NCBI GenBank assembly: GCA_021740785.1
Contig: JAIOZI010000050.1
Span: forward strand, 1 to 38,495
DNA from: Melioribacteraceae bacterium
GTDB taxonomy: Bacteria > Bacteroidota > Ignavibacteria > Ignavibacteriales > Melioribacteraceae
Length of the DNA stretch: 38,495 bases
Direction: 5' to 3'
Part shown: in pieces, positions 9,095 through 17,443 of the stretch
How positions within the stretch are numbered: the first letter of the stretch is position 1
Layout: each line of letters opens with the position of its first letter
Program-made: the position numbers and the translations under genes
Notes under the pieces: generated by a model
Seen by the model: only the letters and a program-made list of their open reading frames with translations
What the model was told of the DNA's origin: nothing
The model's database searches: none

Positions 9095-10369
9095 TCATAT
9101 GTACTTATGTATTTCATTTAGAATTCTTTCGGTAGCGCCGATATTTTCTTTAACGTATCCCGATGAAATTTCACCCAGTCTATTTCTATAACTTTCATCT
9201 GAAAATATTTTACGTAATGAGCGGTACATATCACGTTTATTTTTAACGACAAGTCCGCTGCCGAGTCCCACTAGTTTTAAGGCTTCCTGGCTGTTTTGAT
9301 GTTTAGGTCCGAATAGTACGGGAATTCCATAAACAGCAGGTTCAAGCACATTATGTATTCCCTGCTTAAAGCTTCCTCCGACATAAGCGGCGTCGGCATA
9401 AAAATAAAGAGTCAGCAAAATACCAATAGAATCAATTAGAATTACTCTCTCGTTATTGTAATTATTCATATAAGAGAAACGAATAGTTTTAGTTATTCCC
9501 GAAAAATATCCCTCAATACTTTCAAGATGAATTTCAGTCGGTTCGTGTGGTGCAAGAATCATAATAACATTTTGATCATACTTCATCAATTTAAGAAATG
9601 CGGGAAGCACAACATCCTCATCCGAAGGCCATGAACTTCCGAACACGAATATTTTTTTTCCATCAAACAAACCATCTTTAAAGAGATGCTTTTCTCTCGC
9701 CGCAAGACTTTTCTTATATACCCTGTCAAAACGAGTATCCCCAACGGCTTTTAATTGATCCGCATTAATCCCGAAATCTTTAAAGTTATCCGAATCTATT
9801 TGAGAGACGGATAAAATTTTACTCACGCTTCCGAATAAAGATTTATGAAAATTTTTTGCAACCGGAAGCTTACGCTTGGAATTTTTCTGCATTGTTGCAT
9901 CAACTATCATCCACGGAATTTTTTTTGATTTGATCGTCCAAATTATATTCGGCCAAAAATCGTATCTCATAAAAATTACAAGTCCGGGACGAACCAACGA
10001 AATAAACCTTGAAATCAACGCAGGTGTATCGAACGGAAGATATGAAATTACATCGGCATAAGGATAATTCCGGGAATTGAGATATCCTGAAGGCGAAAAA
10101 AACGTTACAATAAGGTTTATGTTTTTCTCTTCCCGCAGTCTTTCGATTATCGGTTTTGCCTGTTCAAATTCACCCATCGAAGAGGAATGAAACCAGACCA
10201 TTTTCTTCTTCCGGTCGATCCCTGTAAGATCGATTATCAACTGTTCGAAAAGTTTTTTACGTCCTGATATACCGCTTCGAATTTTTTTATTAAACAATCC
10301 GAGAAAACGAATTGCGATATACAACATTGGGAGCACAAGAAAATTATAGATGACATACCAGATATTCAT
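9095..10369 (-). CDS. waaA: 3-deoxy-D-manno-octulosonic acid (Kdo) transferase
   Basis: A 424-aa GT30-family enzyme that transfers Kdo from CMP-Kdo to the lipid A precursor on the inner face of the inner membrane, an early step in LPS core synthesis. An N-terminal hydrophobic anchor (about 5-25) precedes the catalytic region. The likely general base is E67 in SSSMGEFEQ. Other family segments seen are GDTRFDRV (210-217), GSSWPSDED (244-252), HEP (275-277) and the nucleotide-binding IHNVLEPAVYGIPVLFGP (338-355). Length is typical. It lies 5 bases downstream of the GT9 gene, so the two are co-transcribed. Its TGA stop sits inside the flank of element copy B, so the transcript runs directly into that element. 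Whether it adds one or two Kdo residues cannot be read from the sequence. Confidence 0.95.
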   Translation of the reverse strand: MNIWYVIYNFLVLPMLYIAIRFLGLFNKKIRSGISGRKKLFEQLIIDLTGIDRKKKMVWFHSSSMGEFEQAKPIIERLREEKNINLIVTFFSPSGYLNSRNYPYADVISYLPFDTPALISRFISLVRPGLVIFMRYDFWPNIIWTIKSKKIPWMIVDATMQKNSKRKLPVAKNFHKSLFGSVSKILSVSQIDSDNFKDFGINADQLKAVGDTRFDRVYKKSLAAREKHLFKDGLFDGKKIFVFGSSWPSDEDVVLPAFLKLMKYDQNVIMILAPHEPTEIHLESIEGYFSGITKTIRFSYMNNYNNERVILIDSIGILLTLYFYADAAYVGGSFKQGIHNVLEPAVYGIPVLFGPKHQNSQEALKLVGLGSGLVVKNKRDMYRSLRKIFSDESYRNRLGEISSGYVKENIGATERILNEIHKYI

Positions 10370-10374
10370 AAGAT

Positions 10375-11358
10375 TCAGGATTGAAATTTGTTAATCGATT
10401 CCAGAACAAGTCCGGGAGTTAATTCGAGCATACACTTAAAATGTTTTTTCGGGCAGTCGCTTCTTCCGATATGACTGCAGGGTCTGCAAGTTAACGAATT
10501 ATTTTCAATTACTAAACTATCGACATTATAAGGCGCAAAACCAAATTCCTTAACAGTCGATCCGAAGATTGCAATTACCGGTACATCTACAGCACATGCC
10601 GTGTGCATCAACCCGGAATCATTACATAATATCATTGAGCATTGTTTCATATCTGCGGCTGTTTGAAGCAGATCATTATCCGTACAAAGATTTACCGCAC
10701 CTTTGATTTTTTCCTCTAGTTCGGCACAAATAACTTTATCATCCTTCCCGCCGAATAAAATTATTCGCTTCCCTTTTTCTGATAGTAAATTCCCTAATTC
10801 AATAAAGTACCCGGCAGGCCACATTTTACTGAAATGTTTTGATCCCGGAGCAAACCCGATATTAATAACGGATGATTCTATTTGCGGTTTGATTTCACCC
10901 GGGACAAATAACTCCAGCCCTTTTTCATCAAGCTTAATACCAGGCAGTGTTTCGGCATACCGGAGAGGTATTTCTTTAACTGAATTAAAGAGATTCCACT
11001 TAAAATTAACGAGCAGCATTTTTTTAATATTGGGTTTGTTGAACCGGAAAATCTTTGTCTTTAGTTTGACTGTTATAAGCTGGGAACGAAAATTGTTCTG
11101 GAGATCAATTACAAGATCATATCTTTTGTTTTTTAGTTCGGAAATAGTCCCGCCGTAATCTTTATCTCGTTCTATGGTAAAGATATTATTCAAATTAGGA
11201 TTGAATTTCACCGTGTCCGAAAATTCCTGCCGCACGAGAAAATCAATGTTAGATGCCGGGTATTTTTGCTTAATTCCCCTAACAAAAGGCGAGGTAAGCA
11301 GTACATCTCCTAATGAACTGAGCCGGATAATTAGAATTTTGTCGAAATTGTTTTGCAA
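10375..11358 (-). CDS. Glycosyltransferase family 9 (ADP-heptose:LPS heptosyltransferase-like)
   Basis: A 327-aa GT9 protein, probably adding heptose or a similar sugar to the LPS inner core in the cytoplasm. The N-terminal segment IRLSSLGDVLLTSP (11-24) carries the family's likely catalytic Asp (D18). The donor-binding half has GSKHFSKMW (172-180), NDSGLMH (246-252) and FGST (265-268). A Cys-rich segment (CRPC 291-294, DC 301-302, C309) is common in this family. It could be WaaF-, WaaC- or WaaQ-like; I cannot assign which. The start appears to be TTG at 11358 with GGTGG just before it, because no in-frame ATG exists before the essential N-terminal motif. It is the first gene of the two-gene LPS operon with waaA. 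Confidence 0.88.
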   Translation of the reverse strand: MQNNFDKILIIRLSSLGDVLLTSPFVRGIKQKYPASNIDFLVRQEFSDTVKFNPNLNNIFTIERDKDYGGTISELKNKRYDLVIDLQNNFRSQLITVKLKTKIFRFNKPNIKKMLLVNFKWNLFNSVKEIPLRYAETLPGIKLDEKGLELFVPGEIKPQIESSVINIGFAPGSKHFSKMWPAGYFIELGNLLSEKGKRIILFGGKDDKVICAELEEKIKGAVNLCTDNDLLQTAADMKQCSMILCNDSGLMHTACAVDVPVIAIFGSTVKEFGFAPYNVDSLVIENNSLTCRPCSHIGRSDCPKKHFKCMLELTPGLVLESINKFQS

Positions 11359-11548
11359 TCCACCACTTTATGTTTTTTCATTAACCGAGTAAAAATAAGA
11401 AAAACAATCAAAAGGGAAGGATAATCTTTTGGATTGGAACAACAAATATTTTTTTATGAATAAATGACAGATTTAATTTGACGCTTAAGTTAATGTTCTT
11501 TATTTTCACATCACAAATCAGCAGCAAAAAAATAAATTAGGATTTAAG

Positions 11549-11809
11549 ATGACAACATTAGCTCCCCCACCCACCAGAGTATTTCTTGCCGAAACGATTG
11601 AGAAAAAAATTTATAATATTGTTGATCGGTATAAAGAATATATACCTGTTATGAATGACCGCAACCGCCTGGCTTTTAGTTTATATAAATATATCACGGG
11701 TGAAGGAGATTCCCCGGACGTACTTGTAAAAACCACCAAAGTTAAAATCGAAGGGATTACAAAAGAAGAATTAGCAGCTAAACTCGAAGAAGAATTACAG
11801 GTTATTTGA
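11549..11809 (+). CDS. Small conserved-type hypothetical protein
   Basis: 86 aa, cytoplasmic, with no family I recognise. It begins MTTLAPPPTRVFLAETIEKK, followed by a charged, mostly helical stretch and a C-terminal EGITKEELAAKLEEELQVI segment that looks like an amphipathic helix. The ATG is preceded by AGGA at a suitable distance (TTAGGATTTAAG), and composition is protein-like, which supports a real gene. It stands alone and is divergent from the LPS operon, with repeat-rich DNA downstream. Confidence 0.65.
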   Translation: MTTLAPPPTRVFLAETIEKKIYNIVDRYKEYIPVMNDRNRLAFSLYKYITGEGDSPDVLVKTTKVKIEGITKEELAAKLEEELQVI

Positions 11810-12320
11810 CTTTTAGCTGCTGAACGGTGAAGGGTCAAGAGCAAAGGGTAAAACGGAGAATAACTAAAAAATACAAAAAGCAAATAACAAATAAATCTCA
11901 AGAAACAAATAACAAAAAACCAGTAACAAGAAGTCCCTCTTTGGCGGGATATTGCTTTGCGGACAAATTTCAAATAAACATCAAACAACAATTGTTAATT
12001 TAATTCGCTACATCTTTAGCGCTTCTAATAGTCAATCGAAAATAAACAATTTTCCGCCCCTCAATAACTTAATAACCCAATAACCCAATAACCCAATAAC
12101 TTAATAACTTAATAACCACTAACAGATTTATAGTTCCCCTTCGCGCCTCCGTGTCCTTGCGGTGTTCTTTCATACATAAAATTTGAACATGGTTTCTCAC
12201 ATCATAGATCATTCATCAAAGGCTGTATTTAATTTTTGCATTTGTGAATTCGCGGCGTTCTGGAAGTTGAGGTATTTTTGAACGGTAGAAAAAACTGGTC
12301 ACTGACATCAAACCGTATCG
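11810..12320. other. Gene-free, low-complexity stretch
   Basis: About 510 bases with no convincing gene. It contains AAATAACAAA-like runs (11865-11930), the 8-bp tandem repeat listed separately, and a CTTCGCGCCTCCGTGTCC-type stretch (12139-12165) of the kind often seen between genes in related genomes. An open frame on the minus strand here is antisense to the 86-aa gene and has unlikely composition. Confidence 0.6.
12065..12117. repeat. 8-bp tandem repeat, about 6.5 units
   Basis: Units read TAACTTAA, TAACCCAA three times, TAACTTAA twice, then TAACC. The two unit types differ only at the central CC/TT, so slippage plus two transitions explains the array. It is intergenic and no gene overlaps it. 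Confidence 0.9.
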
Positions 12321-12551
12321 CTATTCTTTTTCTTTATTTGAATCTGCTTTATCCGGATTGCCAAACAATTGAACAATTTTATTTCCGAAAACCAAAGCTA
12401 TGGCTACACCTAATGATGTGCCTATTGAAACACCGAGCGCTATGTCTATACTTTCAAATATAGTTCCTGAGGCAGCTCCAAAAGCAGCCCCTAATCCGGC
12501 GCCATATACTAAGATTGTTTCACTTTTATTGGCTGATTTATTTTTTTTCAT
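12321..12551 (-). CDS. Small glycine-zipper membrane protein
   Basis: 76 aa. A basic N-terminus (MKKNKSANKS) is followed by two hydrophobic, Gly/Ala-rich segments (about 14-33 and 36-60) with small residues spaced every four positions (GAGLGAAFGAASG, GVSIGTSLGV), then a charged tail ending NKEKE. This is the pattern of glycine-zipper family proteins, which pack as tight membrane helices; the role is unknown. The ribosome site AAGGAG, 10 bases before ATG, is one of the best in the window and supports expression. It is monocistronic in repeat-rich DNA. The remaining 246 bases up to copy C show nothing further. Confidence 0.75.
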   Translation of the reverse strand: MKKNKSANKSETILVYGAGLGAAFGAASGTIFESIDIALGVSIGTSLGVAIALVFGNKIVQLFGNPDKADSNKEKE

Positions 12552-12797
12552 CTATAACATTCTCCTTATTCGTTAGAACATCTAATTCTAATTTTAATCA
12601 AAAACTAAAGATAGATAATTACTGAGTGAATAAATGTCATGATATGTCATCATATGTCAAAGAATGGTATTAAGCCGGATTCTTGAATATAAAGATGCAT
12701 TTGAATTCTCTTATCTGTTTTATATCAATGCTGTCAACTTAAGAATTGAACTGAGCAACTCGACTATGGTTGAAGTCTACGACAATATCATACTAAT

Positions 12798-13013
12798 CCC
12801 AAAAAATTCATTGGAAATAAATTTTTTGCCGCTGACCGCTCATAAAATGTTTTATTAAAACATTTTATGTTGCGGGATTAACCCCGACAATTTGTAAGAA
12901 AAATATTTTACTCAAATAAAGAATTTCAAAATTTCTATATGGCTAAGTATTTGATATTTCTCAACTTACAAATTGTCGGCCCGAAGGGCAGATTTTCCAA
13001 TGGAAAATCTGGG
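12798..13013 (+). mobile_element. Element copy C, complete (reference copy)
   Basis: A complete 216-bp copy from CCC to GGG with an exact 5-bp duplication CTAAT at 12793-12797 and 13014-13018. Modules in order: outer hairpin 12801-12827 (12-bp stem, one mismatch, GGA loop), spacer, hairpin 12841-12869 (13-bp perfect stem, ATT loop), GCGGG-ATTA-ACCCCG, 15-bp inverted repeat 12884-12898 paired with 12965-12979 around a ~66-bp AT-rich core, GCCC-GAA-GGGC, and end hairpin 12989-13010. Both end hairpins share ATTGGAAA at their tips. No open frame of note; no transposase. Confidence 0.9.
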
Positions 13014-13076
13014 CTAATAAAAACCTTATTCGGTGATGAAACTTTTGGTTATTTAACAAAACTTCTTCTCGACATA

Positions 13077-13240
13077 CAATCCCGAGGGATTGAACGTGAA
13101 TAGATAATGAATATAAATTAATTTTAACAACCCCTGCAGGGTTGAACATATTCTTTCATATTCAACCACTCCGTGGTTGATGGTTTCCTTTTCAATATAG
13201 GCTATTCACATTGAACCCCTTGAACCCCTACCGGGGTTCA
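13077..13240. repeat. Cluster of four palindromes
   Basis: Four hairpins, each with a CAA.../...TTG outer stem: CAATCCC-GA-GGGATTG (13077-13092), CAACCC-CTGCA-GGGTTG (13128-13144), TCAACCAC-TCC-GTGGTTGA (13162-13180) and TGAACCCC-TACC-GGGGTTCA (13221-13240). GTGAATAG after the first and CTATTCAC before the last are complementary, so the cluster could also fold as one large structure. No clear target duplication or gene. Confidence 0.75.
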
Positions 13241-13615
13241 AAAACATTTTAACCCAGCCTCTCTATGCCTTTGCTCTCTGCTCTCTGCCTTTCACCCTTC
13301 TTCTTAAAAAATATATTGTTTCGTAACAGACCGCAGATAGAAATTCAATGAGCAATAGGTTATAGTATTTACGACTAATTTCACTAAGTTGACAGCATTG
13401 CAAACTGCGTAGGGGATTCGAAATGAAATTACAAATATGACGAAACTAGTTTTTCGCATTCAAAACAACATTTAATTATCTGATGGATATTTATTGCAGC
13501 CTTACATGCACGGTTAATGGAAAACATTTTGTGCTTGGTAAAAATCAATAATAAGATTAAGGAAATTTCGCTATCTTCTATCTTTAGAAATCTTATCAAA
13601 TGAAAAGAAAATTAA
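13241..13615. other. Gene-free leader region of the soluble kinase gene
   Basis: 375 bases with a pyrimidine-rich CTCTGC repeat stretch (13258-13300) and otherwise AT-rich DNA. No gene seen. The promoter of the downstream kinase gene probably lies here, but I cannot place it. Confidence 0.5.
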
Positions 13616-16600
13616 ATGAAAAGTTACTCAAATTTCAATAAAAAAGAGCTTATTTCCGAAATCGAAATTCTAAGAAAAGAGATTGATAACCTTAAGCGGA
13701 AATATGAACCTGAACAGGATATAAATAATTTAGATTTAGTTTCTTTTATGAATTCCGCACCATTTGCAATAATGATTGTTGATCAAGGTAGAGTTATATA
13801 TGCAAATCATAAACTAGTTGAAATTTTCGGCTATTCATTTGAAGATATTGGCGACGACCATAATAAATGGTTTACTCTTGCCTATCCTGATGCAAATTAT
13901 CGTGAGAAAGTTTTAAAAACATTTCAAGAAGATATTAACCATCTTGAATACAAAAGTTCAACGAGCAGAGAATATTTTGTTACGAGTAAAAGCGGTTCAA
14001 AACGTTTAGCTAGATTCAAGTTGATAAAAATTGATCAATCAAAAACTGGAATTGTTGTAGAAGATATTACGGAATTGAAACTGATTGAAGATCAGTTACA
14101 TAAAAGAGAATATTTGTACAGACTTCTTTTCAACTATGCGCCGATTGGGATTTTACATTATGATGAAAATGGAATTATTCAAAGCTGCAATGATGAATTT
14201 GTGAGGACAATCGGTTCATCAAAGCAGGCTCTTACTGGTTTCGATATGCTGAACCGGTTAACTAATATGGGTGTGCTTCAAGCAGTTAAAGATTCACTTG
14301 AGAGCGGGGAAGGTTATTATTCGGGGGAATATCATTCAGTAACCGGAGACAAGATTTCTTATACAAGGTGTTATTTTAAAGCTATAAGGGATGCCGAAAA
14401 TAAATTTATTGCCGGTGTTGGAATAATTAATGATATAACTGAGATTGAAAAAGTTACACGCGAACTTGCTGATAGTGAAAGACAATACAGGCTGCTTGCT
14501 TCAAATATTAATGATGTGCTTTGGTTGTATGATATCTATAGTGACAGGTTCTCTTACTTAAGTCCGTCAGTTGAAAAAATAGTCGGTTACAAACCAGGGG
14601 AATTGATTGGAAGATCATTCGACATCCTGCTTCCGAAAAACACCCAAAAATATGTAAGAAGAATTATTAATTCAAAATTGGCTAAAGAAAAGGAAGGTAC
14701 TCTAAATGATGAACCGCTTAGACTGGAGTTGGAGCATATTTCGAAGGATGGTTCCATTATATGGATTGAAGTCATAATTACAATTATACGCGGAGAAAGC
14801 GGTAAAATAGATAATTTATTAGGATTGAGCCGGGATATTTCTTCCAAGAAAAAAATTGAAAATGATCTTCGTGAAAGCGAGAAAAAATTTAGGGAGTTAG
14901 TCGAGATGTCTCCCTATATGATTGCAGTTCATACAGACGGTATTCTGAAATATATTAATGAAGCCGGTGTGAAAATAATGGGAGCAAAATCGGCTGATGA
15001 ATTGATAGGAAAAAAAGTAACTGATTTCGTACATCCGGATTATAAGGATTTTGCAATATCTCGAGTAAAAAAATTGGTCGCCGGCGCGCACAAGGTGCCC
15101 GAATCAAACGAAAAGTTAATTACTGTTGACGGCAGATCTATAGATGTGGCAATTACCGGACTAAGAACCATTCAGGACGGCAAGATTTCTATCCAGCTTA
15201 TTGTTAGAGATATAACCGAGAAAATTCAATCAGAAAAGCATTTTGGACTTTTGGCTGATGCCCTGCGATCTATAAATGAATGCATCTCTATCACGGATAT
15301 GGAAAATAAAATATTATTCGTTAACAATGCATTCGAAAGAACATACGGATATACACTGGATGAATTAATTGGTGAAAATATAAATATCGTATCTTCTGAA
15401 CCCGAAAAGGACGAGAAGCAAATGAACGTTCTCCCAACTACACTTTCAAGCGGCTCCTGGAGCGGGGAACTTATTAACAGAAGGAAGGATGGCACAGAAT
15501 TCCCTATTAAACTTTCCAGTACGGTAATTACAGATGAAGAGAATAATCGAATAGCATTAATCGGAGTGGCTGAAGATATTTCCGAAAGAAAGAAAAGCGA
15601 AGAAAAAATTCATCTTCAGAGTGCGGCTCTGGAAGCGGCTTCAATCGGAATACTTATTACAGATACCAATGGCATTGTTGCGTGGATTAACCCGGCATTT
15701 TCAGAGCTTACGGGATACAAGGAATCTGAAATTATTGGTGAATCGACAAGTATTTTGAAATCAGGAATTCATACTAAAGAGTTTTATGAAAATTTATGGT
15801 CTACTATAAAATCCGGTAAAGTATGGAGTGGTGAAATAACAAACAAGAAAAAGGATGGTTCTCTTTATATCGAAGAAATGACAATAACCCCGGTTAAAAA
15901 CAGTTCAGAAGAAATCACAAACTATATATGTGTGAAGCAGGATATTACACATCGTAAAAGCGTTGAAAGAGAACTCCGGGAAAGTGAGGAAAGATTCAGA
16001 AGTCTTTATGAAAATGCTACCATTGGAATGTACAGAACAACCCCGTCGGGAACTGTGCTGCTTGCAAATCAAGCGTTTGCAAGAATGCTTGGTTATAATA
16101 CTGTTGAAGAACTCTATAAAACTAATCTTGAAGAAACTGATTATACAAAGAAAGGAATGAGAACAATATTCAAGAAAATATTGGAGGAAAAAGGATTTGT
16201 AAACGGATTCGAAACATTGTGGACAATAAACGACGGATCGATTATTTCAACCCGGGAAAGTTCGAGAGCTATTAAGGATAATGAAGGTAAAGTTTTATAC
16301 TATGAAGGAACCGTGGAAGATATTACAGAGAAATATCTTGCTGATAAGAAATTAGAAGAAAATGAAAAACGTTATCATACACTGTTTGAACTTTCACCTA
16401 CGGGAATTTTACTTGAAGATGTTAACGGAATCATAATGGATTTAAATCCCGCGTTATGTCAGTCATTAAAATATTCGAGAGAAGAATTAATTGGTCAGCA
16501 TATATCAATTTTAGCAGCGCCCGAAAATATCCGGTTTGTTGAAGAGAACATTGCAAAGATAAATGACGGAGAAATCCTTATACATCAAACAAGAAGCAGA

Positions 16601-17443
16601 AGGAAGGATGGTACTTATTGTTATATGCAGATGTTTGAAAAGCGGGTTCCGCTTCCGAATGGTGAATACGGGATAATAAACGTTGCGAGTGACATCACTG
16701 AAATAAAAAGATACGAGGAAGAAATAATTCAAGCAAAAGAGAAAGCGGAGATTTCAGATAAACTTAAATCCGAATTTCTTGCTCAAATGTCACATGAGAT
16801 CAGAAGTCCTATCAACGTAGTATTAAGTTATTCAAGTCTATTATCAGAAGAATTTAGAGATGAACATGACGAACTTAAGAAAGAAATATTTACGGGAATG
16901 GAAAATGCAGGAAGAAGGATCATCAGAACAATAGATTTGATCTTGAATATGTCTGAGATTCAAACCGGAACATATGAGCCGTCACCGAAAAAATTAAATC
17001 TTTATTCGGATATATTAAATAATCTCTTCACTGAATTCTCAAAATCTGCTAAGAGAAAAGGATTAGAATTCTTAATCCAGAATAAAGCTCCTAAATGCAA
17101 TATAATTGCCGATGAATATTCAGTTACACAAATTTTCGGCAACCTGATTGATAACGCGATTAAGTATACCAAGAAAGGAAAAATTGAGGTGATTATTAAT
17201 GAAGAACCTGAACATCTTTCGGTTAGCGTGGTTGATACAGGGATCGGAATTTCGGAGGAATATATCCCTTCACTCTTTGAAGCATTCTCTCAGGAAGAAC
17301 AGGGATATACAAGAAAATTCGAAGGCAATGGACTCGGCTTAGCGCTCGTAAAAAAATACTGTTCAATTAATAATGCCGAGATAAATGTAGAAAGTAAAAA
17401 GGGAAGAGGAGCAATGTTTACGGTGAGATTCCATAAAAATTAA
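13616..17443 (+). CDS. Soluble histidine kinase with eight PAS domains
   Basis: A 1275-aa cytoplasmic kinase with no membrane segment. A short coiled-coil start (8-30) precedes eight PAS domains at about 40-155, 168-280, 290-412, 422-537, 545-660, 668-782, 792-908 and 918-1033, each ending in a DIT/DIS-type signature. HisKA has phospho-acceptor H1060 in AQMSHEIRSP; HATPase has N1176/N1180, D1207-TGIG and GNGLGL at 1237-1242. There is no receiver domain, so it needs a separate response regulator, none of which is in the window. Residues 1051-1275 differ from the core of the 2017-aa kinase at only 20 positions. No strong ribosome site precedes the ATG. The signals sensed are unknown; I see no conserved cofactor-binding residues I could name. 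Confidence 0.95.
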   Translation: MKSYSNFNKKELISEIEILRKEIDNLKRKYEPEQDINNLDLVSFMNSAPFAIMIVDQGRVIYANHKLVEIFGYSFEDIGDDHNKWFTLAYPDANYREKVLKTFQEDINHLEYKSSTSREYFVTSKSGSKRLARFKLIKIDQSKTGIVVEDITELKLIEDQLHKREYLYRLLFNYAPIGILHYDENGIIQSCNDEFVRTIGSSKQALTGFDMLNRLTNMGVLQAVKDSLESGEGYYSGEYHSVTGDKISYTRCYFKAIRDAENKFIAGVGIINDITEIEKVTRELADSERQYRLLASNINDVLWLYDIYSDRFSYLSPSVEKIVGYKPGELIGRSFDILLPKNTQKYVRRIINSKLAKEKEGTLNDEPLRLELEHISKDGSIIWIEVIITIIRGESGKIDNLLGLSRDISSKKKIENDLRESEKKFRELVEMSPYMIAVHTDGILKYINEAGVKIMGAKSADELIGKKVTDFVHPDYKDFAISRVKKLVAGAHKVPESNEKLITVDGRSIDVAITGLRTIQDGKISIQLIVRDITEKIQSEKHFGLLADALRSINECISITDMENKILFVNNAFERTYGYTLDELIGENINIVSSEPEKDEKQMNVLPTTLSSGSWSGELINRRKDGTEFPIKLSSTVITDEENNRIALIGVAEDISERKKSEEKIHLQSAALEAASIGILITDTNGIVAWINPAFSELTGYKESEIIGESTSILKSGIHTKEFYENLWSTIKSGKVWSGEITNKKKDGSLYIEEMTITPVKNSSEEITNYICVKQDITHRKSVERELRESEERFRSLYENATIGMYRTTPSGTVLLANQAFARMLGYNTVEELYKTNLEETDYTKKGMRTIFKKILEEKGFVNGFETLWTINDGSIISTRESSRAIKDNEGKVLYYEGTVEDITEKYLADKKLEENEKRYHTLFELSPTGILLEDVNGIIMDLNPALCQSLKYSREELIGQHISILAAPENIRFVEENIAKINDGEILIHQTRSRRKDGTYCYMQMFEKRVPLPNGEYGIINVASDITEIKRYEEEIIQAKEKAEISDKLKSEFLAQMSHEIRSPINVVLSYSSLLSEEFRDEHDELKKEIFTGMENAGRRIIRTIDLILNMSEIQTGTYEPSPKKLNLYSDILNNLFTEFSKSAKRKGLEFLIQNKAPKCNIIADEYSVTQIFGNLIDNAIKYTKKGKIEVIINEEPEHLSVSVVDTGIGISEEYIPSLFEAFSQEEQGYTRKFEGNGLGLALVKKYCSINNAEINVESKKGRGAMFTVRFHKN

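Noticed and set aside
11611-11991. 126-aa minus-strand frame
   Set aside because: Antisense to the better supported 86-aa gene; Phe/Tyr/Ser-rich translation of low-complexity repeat DNA.
12664-12858. 64-aa open frame on the plus strand
   Set aside because: Its C-terminal third reads into element copy C, it has no ribosome site, and its composition is not protein-like.
13077-13240. CRISPR-like array
   Set aside because: The four palindromes differ in sequence and are unevenly spaced; there are no identical direct repeats and no cas genes.
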